Shown piece by piece: positions 32,835-41,705 of a stretch of 64,000 nucleotides of DNA (its first letter is position 1; the number at the start of each line of letters is the position of its first letter). The stretch is taken from NCBI GenBank assembly GCA_001858525.1, contig LAPX01000005.1:1-64000 (forward strand), read 5' to 3'. This stretch comes from Vampirovibrio chlorellavorus. GTDB taxonomy: Bacteria; Cyanobacteriota; Vampirovibrionia; Vampirovibrionales; Vampirovibrionaceae. A program made the translations under genes and the position numbers. The notes below the pieces were generated by a model. That model made no database searches. It had not been told where the DNA came from and was given only the letters and a program-made list of their open reading frames with translations.

Positions 32835-33164
32835 TTAGCCGAAGGTTTTGAAGGACAGATCGATGTTTTTGTCGATGACCTTTTGCACGGCGTCAATTTC
32901 GGTTTGCACGGCCTGCTGCTGGGTGTCGACCCGTCTTAATTGCAATTCCAGCGATTTATCCAGGGTCTGTAAGGCGTTGATACGCAGATTGATTTGGATG
33001 GCTGTATCGTCATCCGGTTCCAACGGTGTTGTGGCCGTGATGAGCTGGTTGGTGATATTAGCCAGTTGCATGCGTGACTGGTTAATTTGCTGACCAGTCA
33101 GCTCCAGATCGCTCTTGCGAGCGGTCAGGGCTAAAAATCGACCTTGACTAGCGCCTAAACCCAA
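32835..33164 (-). CDS. Small coiled-coil protein
   Basis: A 109-residue helical protein starting at TTG, with AAGGA about eight nt upstream. The N-terminus GLGASQGRFLALTARKSD and following LTGQQINQSRMQLANIT look like a recurring uncharacterised family that begins with an S-x-S/A-Q-x-R-x-L-x-L-T pattern, seen in several non-model bacteria; I recall this from general knowledge only. The rest (LRINALQTLDKSLELQLRR, QQQAVQTEIDAVQKVID) is heptad-patterned coiled coil. It converges on the zinc-ribbon gene with a 12-nt gap. Confidence 0.68.
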   Translation of the reverse strand: MGLGASQGRFLALTARKSDLELTGQQINQSRMQLANITNQLITATTPLEPDDDTAIQINLRINALQTLDKSLELQLRRVDTQQQAVQTEIDAVQKVIDKNIDLSFKTFG

Positions 33165-33388
33165 TGGAGAAATCCTTCTTTTTACAAGTGCATCGGTTGT
33201 ACAGGTTTATTCGGCACAGGGTGCTGAATCTTTAGAAATGTAAAGTTCTGTAACGGCCTCTGCTTCTGTGGGCGCCCTCAGGCAGAAGCTTGGATGGGTC
33301 TGTGTTTAGCGGTCTACGGGCATTCGTGTTACCATTTTTACGCGGTGAAAACCGCCCCTTTTTCACGTCACTCCTTTCTCATGTCACA

Positions 33389-35002
33389 ATGCCTCAATCA
33401 GAGTTGACCCCAGCCTTTATGACTTTTACTCAGCAAGTTCAAAAACGTCGTACCTTCGCCATCATTTCTCACCCGGATGCCGGGAAAACCACCCTGACCG
33501 AAAAGCTGTTGCTATACGGGGGGGCGGTGAATCTGGCCGGGTCAGTGGCCGCTAAAAAGCAGCAGCGTCAGGCCACTTCCGACTGGATGGCTCTGGAGCG
33601 TCAGCGGGGGATTTCCATTAGTTCCACAGTCTTGAACTTTGAGTACGACGGCTTTCACATTAACTTGCTGGATACCCCGGGTCACCAGGACTTTAGTGAG
33701 GATACCTACCGCACCTTAATGGCCGCCGATAGCGTGATTATGTTGCTGGATAATGCCAAAGGGGTGGAAACCCAGACTCGCAAGCTGTATCAGGTTTGTA
33801 AAAAGCGGGGCATTCCGGTGGTGACCTTCATTAACAAGCTGGATCGCCCCGGCCGGGAGCCGCTGGAGCTGCTGGATGAAGTGGAAAAGCTGTTTGACAT
33901 TCGGACCTGCGCCTTCAACTGGCCCATTGGCATGGGCGAGACTTTTAAAGGGGTTTATGATCGGCGGGAAAAGCAGGTGCATACCTTTGAACGCACCAGT
34001 CACGGCAAGTACAAAGCCCCGGTTTCGGTGGCCGATGTGCATGACCCCACCGTCAAAGCGGGCATTCCCGATGATGTGTACGCCCAATTGGTGGAAGAGA
34101 TTGAAATTCTGGATATGGCCGGGGAGGAATTTTCCACCGAGTTGTATTTAAGCGGGGAAATGACTCCGGTGTTCTTTGGCAGCGCCGCCAATAACTTTGG
34201 TATTGAGCTGTTTTTATCCCAGTTCTTGCGCTTGGCGCCCATGCCCAGCGCCCGTAAGACCACGGCGGGCTCTGTCGATCCGGCGGCGGAGAATTTCTCG
34301 GGGTTTATTTTCAAAATCCAGGCCAATATGGACCCCCAACACCGGGATCGCATTGCCTTTATGCGCATTTGCTCCGGCCAGTTCGCCCGCGATATGCAGG
34401 TGAAGCACCCCCGTTCCGGTAAGATGATCCGCCTGTCTCACTCGCACCGCTTATTCGGCCAAGATCGAGAGACCATTAACGAGGCCTATGCCGGTGATAT
34501 TGTGGGCTTGAGCAGTAACGACCAGTTCGCTATTGGGGATACCCTATGTGTGGGCCCAGCCTTGGAGTTTGAGCCCATTCCCACCTTTTCCCCGGAGTGT
34601 TTTGCCCTGCTGCGCAACCCCAACCCCTCCAAGTACAAGCAATTCCAAAAGGGCATCGATCAATTGCGGCAAGAAGGGGCCATTCAGGTCATGTATCTGC
34701 AGGATTCCGGTCAGCGGAACCCCATTTTGGCCGCCGTGGGCCGTTTACAGTTTGAGGTGGTGCAGTATCGCCTGCAAAGCGAGTACAACGTGGACACCGA
34801 TATTGAGAATCTGCTGGAATTTACCCACGCCCGCTGGCTGGTGGGCGAGCCTGCTGATTTAGAAAAAGTAGAGTGGATTGTCAACGCCCGCAAGGCCGAG
34901 GATGCCGATGGTCGTCCGGTGGCTCTCATCAAGGGAGAGTGGGCCTTGAACTACATGGTGGAGAAAAATCCCCACATCACCTTGCAAGATACACCCTACT
35001 GA
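33389..35002 (+). CDS. prfC: Peptide chain release factor 3
   Basis: A 537-residue translational GTPase that recycles RF1/RF2 from the ribosome. G1 is SHPDAGKTTLTEKLL, and the RF3-specific switch LDTPGHQDFSEDTYRTL separates it from EF-G; G4 is INKLDR. Domains II and III follow, with normal total length. The frame is open upstream to 33290, but the extra 33 residues have no RF3 counterpart; neither ATG 33389 nor ATG 33419 has a good ribosome site, so the exact start is uncertain. Confidence 0.95.
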   Translation: MPQSELTPAFMTFTQQVQKRRTFAIISHPDAGKTTLTEKLLLYGGAVNLAGSVAAKKQQRQATSDWMALERQRGISISSTVLNFEYDGFHINLLDTPGHQDFSEDTYRTLMAADSVIMLLDNAKGVETQTRKLYQVCKKRGIPVVTFINKLDRPGREPLELLDEVEKLFDIRTCAFNWPIGMGETFKGVYDRREKQVHTFERTSHGKYKAPVSVADVHDPTVKAGIPDDVYAQLVEEIEILDMAGEEFSTELYLSGEMTPVFFGSAANNFGIELFLSQFLRLAPMPSARKTTAGSVDPAAENFSGFIFKIQANMDPQHRDRIAFMRICSGQFARDMQVKHPRSGKMIRLSHSHRLFGQDRETINEAYAGDIVGLSSNDQFAIGDTLCVGPALEFEPIPTFSPECFALLRNPNPSKYKQFQKGIDQLRQEGAIQVMYLQDSGQRNPILAAVGRLQFEVVQYRLQSEYNVDTDIENLLEFTHARWLVGEPADLEKVEWIVNARKAEDADGRPVALIKGEWALNYMVEKNPHITLQDTPY

Positions 35003-35029
35003 TATTTAGAGGTTAAGGGCTATACATTT

Positions 35030-35377
35030 ATGGATTCTAAAATTGAGTACCCTCAAGAAGAATTATTGAGACATTCTTGCAATTTGCGATCTTGCTTAAA
35101 ATGTGGAGAGGTTGCAAGAATCAGTCGTGGTTATGAGGGTAGCTGTTTAATTTTTTTAGTACTCTCTTTCTTTTTGTTGATACCCGGTATTATTTATTTA
35201 GTATGGATGCTTACATCTCAGGTTTATGAATGTCCAGTTTGCCATTCTAAAGACACTGTTCCTTTGAACACTCCAGCAGGCATTAAGGTTTTTGAAGCAC
35301 TTCCGCTAGAAAGGAAGAATGTAATAAACAGTTTTTTGTATTCTCGTCTAAAGAAGACAAACAAAAAACTTCAATAA
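35030..35377 (+). CDS. Hypothetical membrane protein with split zinc ribbon, AT-rich
   Basis: A 115-residue protein. A CLKCGE pair, one long TM segment (LIFLVLSFFLLIPGIIYLVWML) and a second pair CPVCHSKD form a zinc-ribbon split by the membrane helix, as in small membrane-tethered ribbon proteins. A basic tail (RLKKTNKKLQ) follows. Base composition is clearly more AT-rich than prfC or uvrA on either side, which suggests recent acquisition. Ribosome site is weak (AAGGG more than ten nt away). It starts 27 nt after prfC and is followed by the next gene after 24 nt. Confidence 0.65.
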   Translation: MDSKIEYPQEELLRHSCNLRSCLKCGEVARISRGYEGSCLIFLVLSFFLLIPGIIYLVWMLTSQVYECPVCHSKDTVPLNTPAGIKVFEALPLERKNVINSFLYSRLKKTNKKLQ

Positions 35378-35401
35378 AAAGAGAGTGAGAGGCAACAATA
35401 A

Positions 35402-36154
35402 ATGGTGGAGAGAGTGGAAGAATTAACGACACATTCTGGTAGCAGAAATCAAACGAAGTTATTAATAATTGGTTGCGGCGGCTGCTTGGGAATCTTGATT
35501 GTTCTTGCTGTTGTGGTGGGAATAGCCATTTCCACGGGTTGGAACAGCCTGCAAAAGGGCAGCAGCGAGTCGGTGAAAAAACTGTTTGGGGAAAGCTATA
35601 ACTCAGAAGGCTATTTGGCCTTTGGCATGCCTTTGAACAAGCCGGTCAATGGCAGCATGGTCATGATGATGTCCACCGATCAGAGCGCTATGATTTTTGC
35701 CCTGGATACAGACGGGTTGGGGCATGAGTTGTCGCTTTTGCAACAGTCGGATGACAAGGCTCTGCAGGAGTTTTTCAACGGCTTGGGCAAGGACTTTCTC
35801 AAGAACAGTCAAGCATCGCAGAGCAGTACTGGCAAATTTCAGGGGCTGGAATTCCAGAAGCCCCATTTTGTGACTTTGAGCGCTCAAAAGCGTTACCCGG
35901 TTGTTTATGCGGTTATGGAAACCAAAAAAAATGAACAGATCACATACATCCCGGTGACGGCCGGGCTGATTCCGGTTAGCAATCAACGGGCGGTGTTGCT
36001 GCTGGCTCTCTCCCCCACGCAGTCCTCGACTGTTGCCGATACCAATTTTGAAGCGGTTCAAAAGGAACTGGAAGAGAAGTTGAATCTGCTGGTGAAAGAC
36101 AGCGAGCTGGATGATCGTCTGCTATCCACCACAGCGGAGAAAGCGGCTAAGTAA
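35402..36154 (+). CDS. Hypothetical single-pass membrane protein
   Basis: A 250-residue protein. A short polar cytoplasmic end leads into a TM helix with an unusual CGGCLG start (LLIIGCGGCLGILIVLAVVVGIAI), then a soluble extracytoplasmic domain of about 195 residues (YLAFGMPLNKPVNGSMVMMM, FQGLEFQKPHFVTLSAQKR, VLLLALSPTQS). GAGAGG lies a little upstream of the ATG. Base composition changes from AT-rich in the first 80 nt to the local average after about 35480. No family recognised. Probably transcribed with the preceding gene. Confidence 0.7.
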   Translation: MVERVEELTTHSGSRNQTKLLIIGCGGCLGILIVLAVVVGIAISTGWNSLQKGSSESVKKLFGESYNSEGYLAFGMPLNKPVNGSMVMMMSTDQSAMIFALDTDGLGHELSLLQQSDDKALQEFFNGLGKDFLKNSQASQSSTGKFQGLEFQKPHFVTLSAQKRYPVVYAVMETKKNEQITYIPVTAGLIPVSNQRAVLLLALSPTQSSTVADTNFEAVQKELEEKLNLLVKDSELDDRLLSTTAEKAAK

Positions 36155-36181
36155 GTTGAGTCGTTTTCCAGTGCGGATTGC

Positions 36182-39091
36182 TTAAACGTCAAAATAGCGC
36201 TTCAAGAATCGCCCGGTGTAGGAATCTTCGCATCGGGCGATGTCTTGCGGTGTGCCCTCTGCTACCACAAATCCGCCCCGGTTACCGCCTTCCGGGCCCA
36301 TATCAATGACATGATCGGCCACTTTGATGAAGTCCAGGTTATGCTCAATGACCACCACGGTGTTGCCCTGATCCACCAGCCGGTTCAGGATGTGTAGCAG
36401 GTTCTCCATATCGGCCCAGTGCAGGCCGGTGGAAGGTTCATCCAGTAAATACAGGGTTTTCCCGGTGCTGCGGCGGCAGAATTCGGTGGCCAGCTTGACC
36501 CGTTGGGCTTCTCCGCCGGATAAGGTGGGGGCCGGTTGTCCCAGCTTGATGTAATGCAGGCCCACATCGTTCAGCACGCCCAGCATTTTCTGGATGCGGG
36601 GCAGGGTGTGGAAAAACTCATAGGCCTCAGCCACGGTCATATCCAATACTTCGGCGATGTTTTTGCCGTGGTAGGTCACTTCCAGTGTTTCCGGGTTGTA
36701 GCGCTGGCCATGGCATACTTCGCAGGTAATATGCACATCGGGCAGGAAGTTCATCTCCTTGACGATGACCCCGTCCCCCTTGCAGGCCTCACACCGTCCG
36801 CCGGACACGTTGAAGCTAAAGCGTCCGGGTTTGTAGCCCCGCACTTTGGCCGCCTCACTGTTGGCGAACACGTTGCGAATGGGATCGAAAATGCCGGTGT
36901 AGGTGGCCGGGTTGCTGCGAGAGGATCGTCCGATGGGGGACTGATCAATATCAATCAGCTTGTCGATATGCTCAAGGCCGCTGATTTTTTGGTAACCGCC
37001 CGGTTTGACCAGGTTTTCCCCAAAGTGGTAGCGCACCGCCTTGTATAGTAAGTCAAACACTAATGTAGACTTCCCGGAACCGCTCAGGCCGGTCACGCAA
37101 ATGAGTTTTTCCAGCGGAAAGTTGACCGTAATGTTTTGTAGGTTGTGAAAGCTGGCCTTGTGAACAGTCAGGGCCTTGCCATTGCCCGTCCGTAAAGTCT
37201 CCGGGATTTGAATACTGCGCTTGCCGGACAAATATTGCCCGGTCAGGGAGTCGGCACTTTTCATAATGACTTTGGGAGAGCCCGCGGCCACGATATGTCC
37301 CCCATGGACTCCCGCCTGTGGGCCAATATCCACCACCCAGTCGGCTGCCCGGATGGTGTCCTCGTCATGCTCTACCACAATCAGGGAGTTGCCTTGATCC
37401 CGCAGTTTTTGCAGGGTTTGAATGAGCTGGTTGTTGTTGTGCTGGTGCAGGCCAATGCTGGGCTCGTCCAGAATGTAGAGAATACCGGACATGGTGGCCC
37501 CCAGTTGGGATGCCAGCCGGATGCGCTGGGCTTCTCCGCCGCTGAGGGTGGCCGCTGGACGGGCCAACGTCAGGTATTCCAGTCCCACTTCCAGCAGAAA
37601 GCGCAAGCGCTCCTCCACTTCGTGCAGGGGTTGGCGGGCAATGGTCAACTGAAACTCGCTGAGGGTCTCTGGCACACTTTGAATGAACAGCAGGGCCTCT
37701 CGAATGGACAGTTCACACAGCTGATGAATGTTTTTGGCCTGCTTGCCCTGTCCCAGGGTGACTGCGAGACTGAAGGGCTTCAGGCGGGCTCCGTGGCAGG
37801 CCTCGCATTCTCGTTCTCGCATAAAGGTGCGAATGTAGGCCTTGGTGCTTTCGCTGCCGTGTTGCAGGCGGCGCTTCATGATGTTCATGACCCCGTCGAA
37901 GCCGCCCACAAAGTCAAACCAGTCGGACTCTTCCTCCTCGGATTCACTGGCGAAGCCGTAGCCTTCCTGAATCAAGGCATCACTTTGGGCCTGTTTGCGA
38001 AACTCTCCATAGAGCAGGAAGTTTTTTTCCTCTGGCTTTAGTTTGGCAAAGGGGGTGGTGGTGGAAAATCCGTGTTTTTTGCCCAGTTTCTTGATAAAGG
38101 TAGGATAGTAACGTCCGGTAAATTTCTCAAACGGGGCAATGGCCCCTTCTTCCAGAGTTTTATCTGGCTCTGGAACCAGCAGATCCTCGGCGATTTCAAA
38201 CTGCACGGCCAGCCCTTGGCACTGTGGGCAAGCCCCGTAGGGGGAGTTAAAGCTGAACAGCCTGGGGGACATCTCTTCCAGGGTTTGGGCGGTCTCTTCA
38301 TCCTCATCCGCGCTGCTGGACAGGTGCAGGGAAAAGGCGTAGTCCTTGCTGTCCCCATCTTCGTTCATGCGTTGCACCAGCACAAAGCCGTCCGATTTCT
38401 TGAGGGCCGCTTGTAAGCCTTCCATGAGCCGCTGGCCGCTGGCGTCATCGGATTTTAGTACTAGCCGATCAATGACCAGCTCAACATCATGACGTTTGTT
38501 GCGCTCCAGTCGGTAATCTTCAGGCAGTTCTTCCAGCAGATGCATTTCCTGATCGATGCGCACCCGCACATACCCTTCTTTACGCCATTGGCGGAACTGG
38601 GCGTTGTATTCCCCTTTGCGGCCCCGCACTACCGGAGAGAGAATTTGCAGCTTGCTACCCTCGGGGAAGGCTCGCACGGTGCTGAAGATGCTTTGCAGGG
38701 TGTGACTGGTCAGGGCTTGCCCGCTTTTCGGATCATGGGGCGTGCCTACTTTGGCGTAAATCAGGCGCAGGTAATCATAAATCTCCGTGACTGTGCCCAC
38801 CGTAGAGCGGGGGCTTTTGGTGGTGGATTTCTGATCGATGGCGATGGCTGGGGACAGCCCTTCAATGCTTTCCACATCGGGCTTTTCGAATTGTCCAATG
38901 AACTGTCGGGCATAGGAGCTAAGGCTTTCCACGTAGCGACGCTGGCCTTCCGAAAAAATGGTGTCGAACGCCAGGGAGGACTTGCCAGAGCCGGACACCC
39001 CCGTAAATACCACCAGCTTGTCGCGGGGGATACTCAGGCTGACATCGGACAGGTTGTGCTCGTTGGCCCGTCGAATCTGGATTTCATTCAT
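36182..39091 (-). CDS. uvrA: UvrA, excinuclease ABC subunit A
   Basis: A 969-residue damage-recognition ATPase of nucleotide excision repair. Two ABC modules: Walker A GVSGSGKSSLAF (near the N-terminus) and GLSGSGKSTLVF (about residue 665), with signature motifs LSGGEAQRIRLA and LSGGEAQRVKLA. Zinc-finger cysteines CPQCQ, CEACH, CEACKGDG and CEVCHGQ are intact. Length is normal. Start MNEIQIRRANEHNL is typical. The minus strand is monocistronic here. Confidence 0.98.
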   Translation of the reverse strand: MNEIQIRRANEHNLSDVSLSIPRDKLVVFTGVSGSGKSSLAFDTIFSEGQRRYVESLSSYARQFIGQFEKPDVESIEGLSPAIAIDQKSTTKSPRSTVGTVTEIYDYLRLIYAKVGTPHDPKSGQALTSHTLQSIFSTVRAFPEGSKLQILSPVVRGRKGEYNAQFRQWRKEGYVRVRIDQEMHLLEELPEDYRLERNKRHDVELVIDRLVLKSDDASGQRLMEGLQAALKKSDGFVLVQRMNEDGDSKDYAFSLHLSSSADEDEETAQTLEEMSPRLFSFNSPYGACPQCQGLAVQFEIAEDLLVPEPDKTLEEGAIAPFEKFTGRYYPTFIKKLGKKHGFSTTTPFAKLKPEEKNFLLYGEFRKQAQSDALIQEGYGFASESEEEESDWFDFVGGFDGVMNIMKRRLQHGSESTKAYIRTFMRERECEACHGARLKPFSLAVTLGQGKQAKNIHQLCELSIREALLFIQSVPETLSEFQLTIARQPLHEVEERLRFLLEVGLEYLTLARPAATLSGGEAQRIRLASQLGATMSGILYILDEPSIGLHQHNNNQLIQTLQKLRDQGNSLIVVEHDEDTIRAADWVVDIGPQAGVHGGHIVAAGSPKVIMKSADSLTGQYLSGKRSIQIPETLRTGNGKALTVHKASFHNLQNITVNFPLEKLICVTGLSGSGKSTLVFDLLYKAVRYHFGENLVKPGGYQKISGLEHIDKLIDIDQSPIGRSSRSNPATYTGIFDPIRNVFANSEAAKVRGYKPGRFSFNVSGGRCEACKGDGVIVKEMNFLPDVHITCEVCHGQRYNPETLEVTYHGKNIAEVLDMTVAEAYEFFHTLPRIQKMLGVLNDVGLHYIKLGQPAPTLSGGEAQRVKLATEFCRRSTGKTLYLLDEPSTGLHWADMENLLHILNRLVDQGNTVVVIEHNLDFIKVADHVIDMGPEGGNRGGFVVAEGTPQDIARCEDSYTGRFLKRYFDV

Positions 39092-39247
39092 AAACGGCGT
39101 ATCCTGATCAGTACTGCTGGCTCGGTGAATTCAGACACGAAAGAAAGGGTGGCTCTCTATTTTGGGCCCGTCTGGGGCCTGGGCATTCAAGTTTTGGTAA
39201 AACAGGTCGATAAGGGTGGTAGTGGTTGAAATTTAGGATGGCAACGA

Positions 39248-40135
39248 ATGGCTTTTTTTCAAAATGATGCCGCAACACCCGGTCAAAACCGGGCCGCTTC
39301 AGAAAGTGATCCGGTTCAGTTGCCTGATGTTAATAACCATTCTCCCAAATCCGCACCGCTTTTCAAGCAGGAAGCTCACCCGGTCGGATCCCCGGTGGGA
39401 TCATTGAGTGATTATTTGGCCCGACATTTGAATCCGGAGAGCGAGGAAGCGGCAGTCCCTTCGGGGCCCGGGGCGGCTCGGCTGAAAGGCGGGTTTAATT
39501 TGCGTCAGGCCCCATCGGTGGTTCGGCCAGAATATGCCACGGAGGGGCAGTTTTTGAATAGTCTGGACGTGGATTTACCGGCTGGGCTGGAGCAGTATTT
39601 GCCCACCCTGATTTTTCGTTTAAGAGTGATGAAAAAACGTCTGGATGGGGAAATTTTTGAAATGCGGGGCTTGCTGAACAAGTATCAGCGGCTTACAGAA
39701 CCTTCCTCCGATATGCAGGATCGTATCCGGGCGGTGCAACACCGCTTGCGGGTGCTGGAAAATCAGGAGCGGCGAGTCAGTTGGCAGTTGGCGGAAGCGC
39801 TGCCCATGGGCAACTGGTTTTTTGCCGTGGCCCAAGCGGTCGGTCAAATGCAGGGTCAGGTGGGCGGCCTGGGGGACAAGATATGGCACGGCTTGCTGGC
39901 TATTTTTCATGGTCGGGCGTATTTGTCGGTGGAGCGGGCCGGGCGGGAGCTAGTGGAGCTGGAGGGGCTTTATCGACAGCGCTTGTCGGACAAGGTGATT
40001 TCCAGTACGGAGCTGGGGCAGTTGATCAACCGGTATGAACATACCTTGACGGTGGCTGAGAAAAAGGCGGCTGAACTTTCCAAAACTTCCTTTTGGGGTC
40101 GGTTGTGGCAAGAGGCTCGTGGTCTGGTAAAATAA
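39248..40135 (+). CDS. Hypothetical coiled-coil protein
   Basis: A 295-residue protein. About 110 N-terminal residues are polar and probably disordered; residues about 125-190 (LIFRLRVMKKRLDGEIFEMR, LNKYQRL, IRAVQHRLRVLENQERRVSW) are strongly helical, followed by a mixed region and another helix (LVELEGLYRQRLSDKV). No membrane segment or signal peptide. AGGATGG about ten nt before the ATG supports the start. It precedes the TPR gene by 75 nt, and the two could be cotranscribed. Function unknown. Confidence 0.75.
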   Translation: MAFFQNDAATPGQNRAASESDPVQLPDVNNHSPKSAPLFKQEAHPVGSPVGSLSDYLARHLNPESEEAAVPSGPGAARLKGGFNLRQAPSVVRPEYATEGQFLNSLDVDLPAGLEQYLPTLIFRLRVMKKRLDGEIFEMRGLLNKYQRLTEPSSDMQDRIRAVQHRLRVLENQERRVSWQLAEALPMGNWFFAVAQAVGQMQGQVGGLGDKIWHGLLAIFHGRAYLSVERAGRELVELEGLYRQRLSDKVISSTELGQLINRYEHTLTVAEKKAAELSKTSFWGRLWQEARGLVK

Positions 40136-40210
40136 AATAACAAGACCCATTCAGCGATTGATTGCACGTTATCAGGCGCAATCACGCGAACCGTCCATTT
40201 AAGAGAGGCT

Positions 40211-41599
40211 ATGAGCAAATACAGCCGTCGGCGTCGGCCCCGCCAGATTTTTCTGGGCAATTTTTATTTAAATCCCAGTGTTCAGTACCTGACCACGGTG
40301 ATTAGCGCCATTGCCCTGGCTGGCTTTGTGTTTTCCGGATTTTTACTGTTCCGATTTACGGATGAAGAGGATTTGATCAACCGGGGCAAAACCCAGTTGA
40401 TGGAAGGTAAAGTGGCCTGGGCTGCCAAAACATTCCAAACCCTGGTGTCTCATCACCGGGATAGTTACGAAGGGCACTTGCTGCTAGGACAGGCTTTCTT
40501 ACAGCTGGATGAGCGTCGTAAGGCCGAGCAGGAGTTTGAAATCGCTGCCTCTCTGAAGCGTCGGGACAAGGATGCCGCGCCTGAGATTGCCATGAGTAAA
40601 GTGGCCATGGCTCAGAGTGACTTTTTGCGGGCCGAGAATATTTTGATTAAAGCCTGGCGCAAAAGCCGCAAGGATGTCGACTTGAAGCAAGCCCTCTTTG
40701 AGCTCTATGAGCACTGGGGCAATACCTTGTATGATTCTGAAGTCAGGGATTATGCCCAGATTGTCCAGAAATACCAGTCTGCGTTGTACTATGTCAGCGA
40801 TTATCAGGCTCAACAAATCATTGAACAGCGCATGGTGGAATGCATCGACGCTTATACCGAACGCCTGATTACCATGCGGGAATACGATACGGCCATTCAG
40901 CAACTCAAAGTTTCCCTGCGCTATAAGTATTTGCCCGATACGCTGATTCAAATCGCCGAGACGTATAACCGCATGAACCGCCTGGATGACTCCATTACCT
41001 GGTTCCGCAAGGCTTTTGATGTGAGCCCGGATGTGGTGGGTCTGCGCTTGATTAACGCCCTGCTTGAAAAAGGCCAGCAACTGGAAAAGGCCAAAAAGTC
41101 GGATGAGGCCAAGACCTACTTTGACGAGGCCGATAAAATCAGCAAGGACGCCAAAGTGGCTCTGGATATGTTGTATCCGGTGACCATTTCCAGTGTCAAA
41201 ATCAATAACGATCTGGATGATGCCACCGGGGAGTTTGATCCCACTATTACGGTGAATCTATCCAACGATTCCACCCGGGATTTGAACTTTCTGGCGGTGA
41301 AGGCCGAATTTCTCTCTGGCAATACTGTTATTGCTACTGCCACCGAGCGCATTGCCACCCCCGATAAACCGCTGCCTTCCAAGATTTTAAAAACCTGGCG
41401 TCCAGTGAACCGTCTAACGGTCGAGTTGAAGCCGGATGGTAAGCTGAACGTTCACGCCCTGCAAGAAGGCAAGTTGACCGTGAAGATTTCCATCGCTTAC
41501 CAGGATGGGGATGAGGCGGTCTGGAAGCTGAAATCCATTCAGGAAGCTTCTATTTCCGCGGGTACATTGCGCCCGGTACTGGAAGCCAAACCCGTTTAA
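40211..41599 (+). CDS. Membrane-anchored TPR protein
   Basis: A 462-residue protein. A basic N-terminus (SKYSRRRRPRQ) and one TM helix (LTTVISAIALAGFVFSGFLLF) are followed by about five to six TPR-like helical repeats (residues about 55-325; examples AWAAKTFQTLVSHH, EGHLLLGQAFLQLDERRKAE, DSITWFRKAFDVSPD). The C-terminal 130 residues form a beta-rich domain (ITVNLSNDSTRDLNFLAVKA) resembling an extracytoplasmic Ig-like fold. It is probably an assembly scaffold on the outer face of the inner membrane. Partner unknown. Confidence 0.85.
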   Translation: MSKYSRRRRPRQIFLGNFYLNPSVQYLTTVISAIALAGFVFSGFLLFRFTDEEDLINRGKTQLMEGKVAWAAKTFQTLVSHHRDSYEGHLLLGQAFLQLDERRKAEQEFEIAASLKRRDKDAAPEIAMSKVAMAQSDFLRAENILIKAWRKSRKDVDLKQALFELYEHWGNTLYDSEVRDYAQIVQKYQSALYYVSDYQAQQIIEQRMVECIDAYTERLITMREYDTAIQQLKVSLRYKYLPDTLIQIAETYNRMNRLDDSITWFRKAFDVSPDVVGLRLINALLEKGQQLEKAKKSDEAKTYFDEADKISKDAKVALDMLYPVTISSVKINNDLDDATGEFDPTITVNLSNDSTRDLNFLAVKAEFLSGNTVIATATERIATPDKPLPSKILKTWRPVNRLTVELKPDGKLNVHALQEGKLTVKISIAYQDGDEAVWKLKSIQEASISAGTLRPVLEAKPV

Positions 41600-41705
41600 C
41601 TTGCGGTGAGTGTTGTGCTCCAAGAATAGGGTTTTAAATCGGCGTGCGGCTTTGCTGTTCAAACGTGCATTCTATTCAGGCGCTTAAATCCTGAAAGGAA
41701 TGGCG

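Noticed and set aside
37208-38041. Plus-strand open frame of 277 codons opposite uvrA
   Set aside because: It is the antisense shadow of a fully conserved uvrA sequence, with no domain and no ribosome site.
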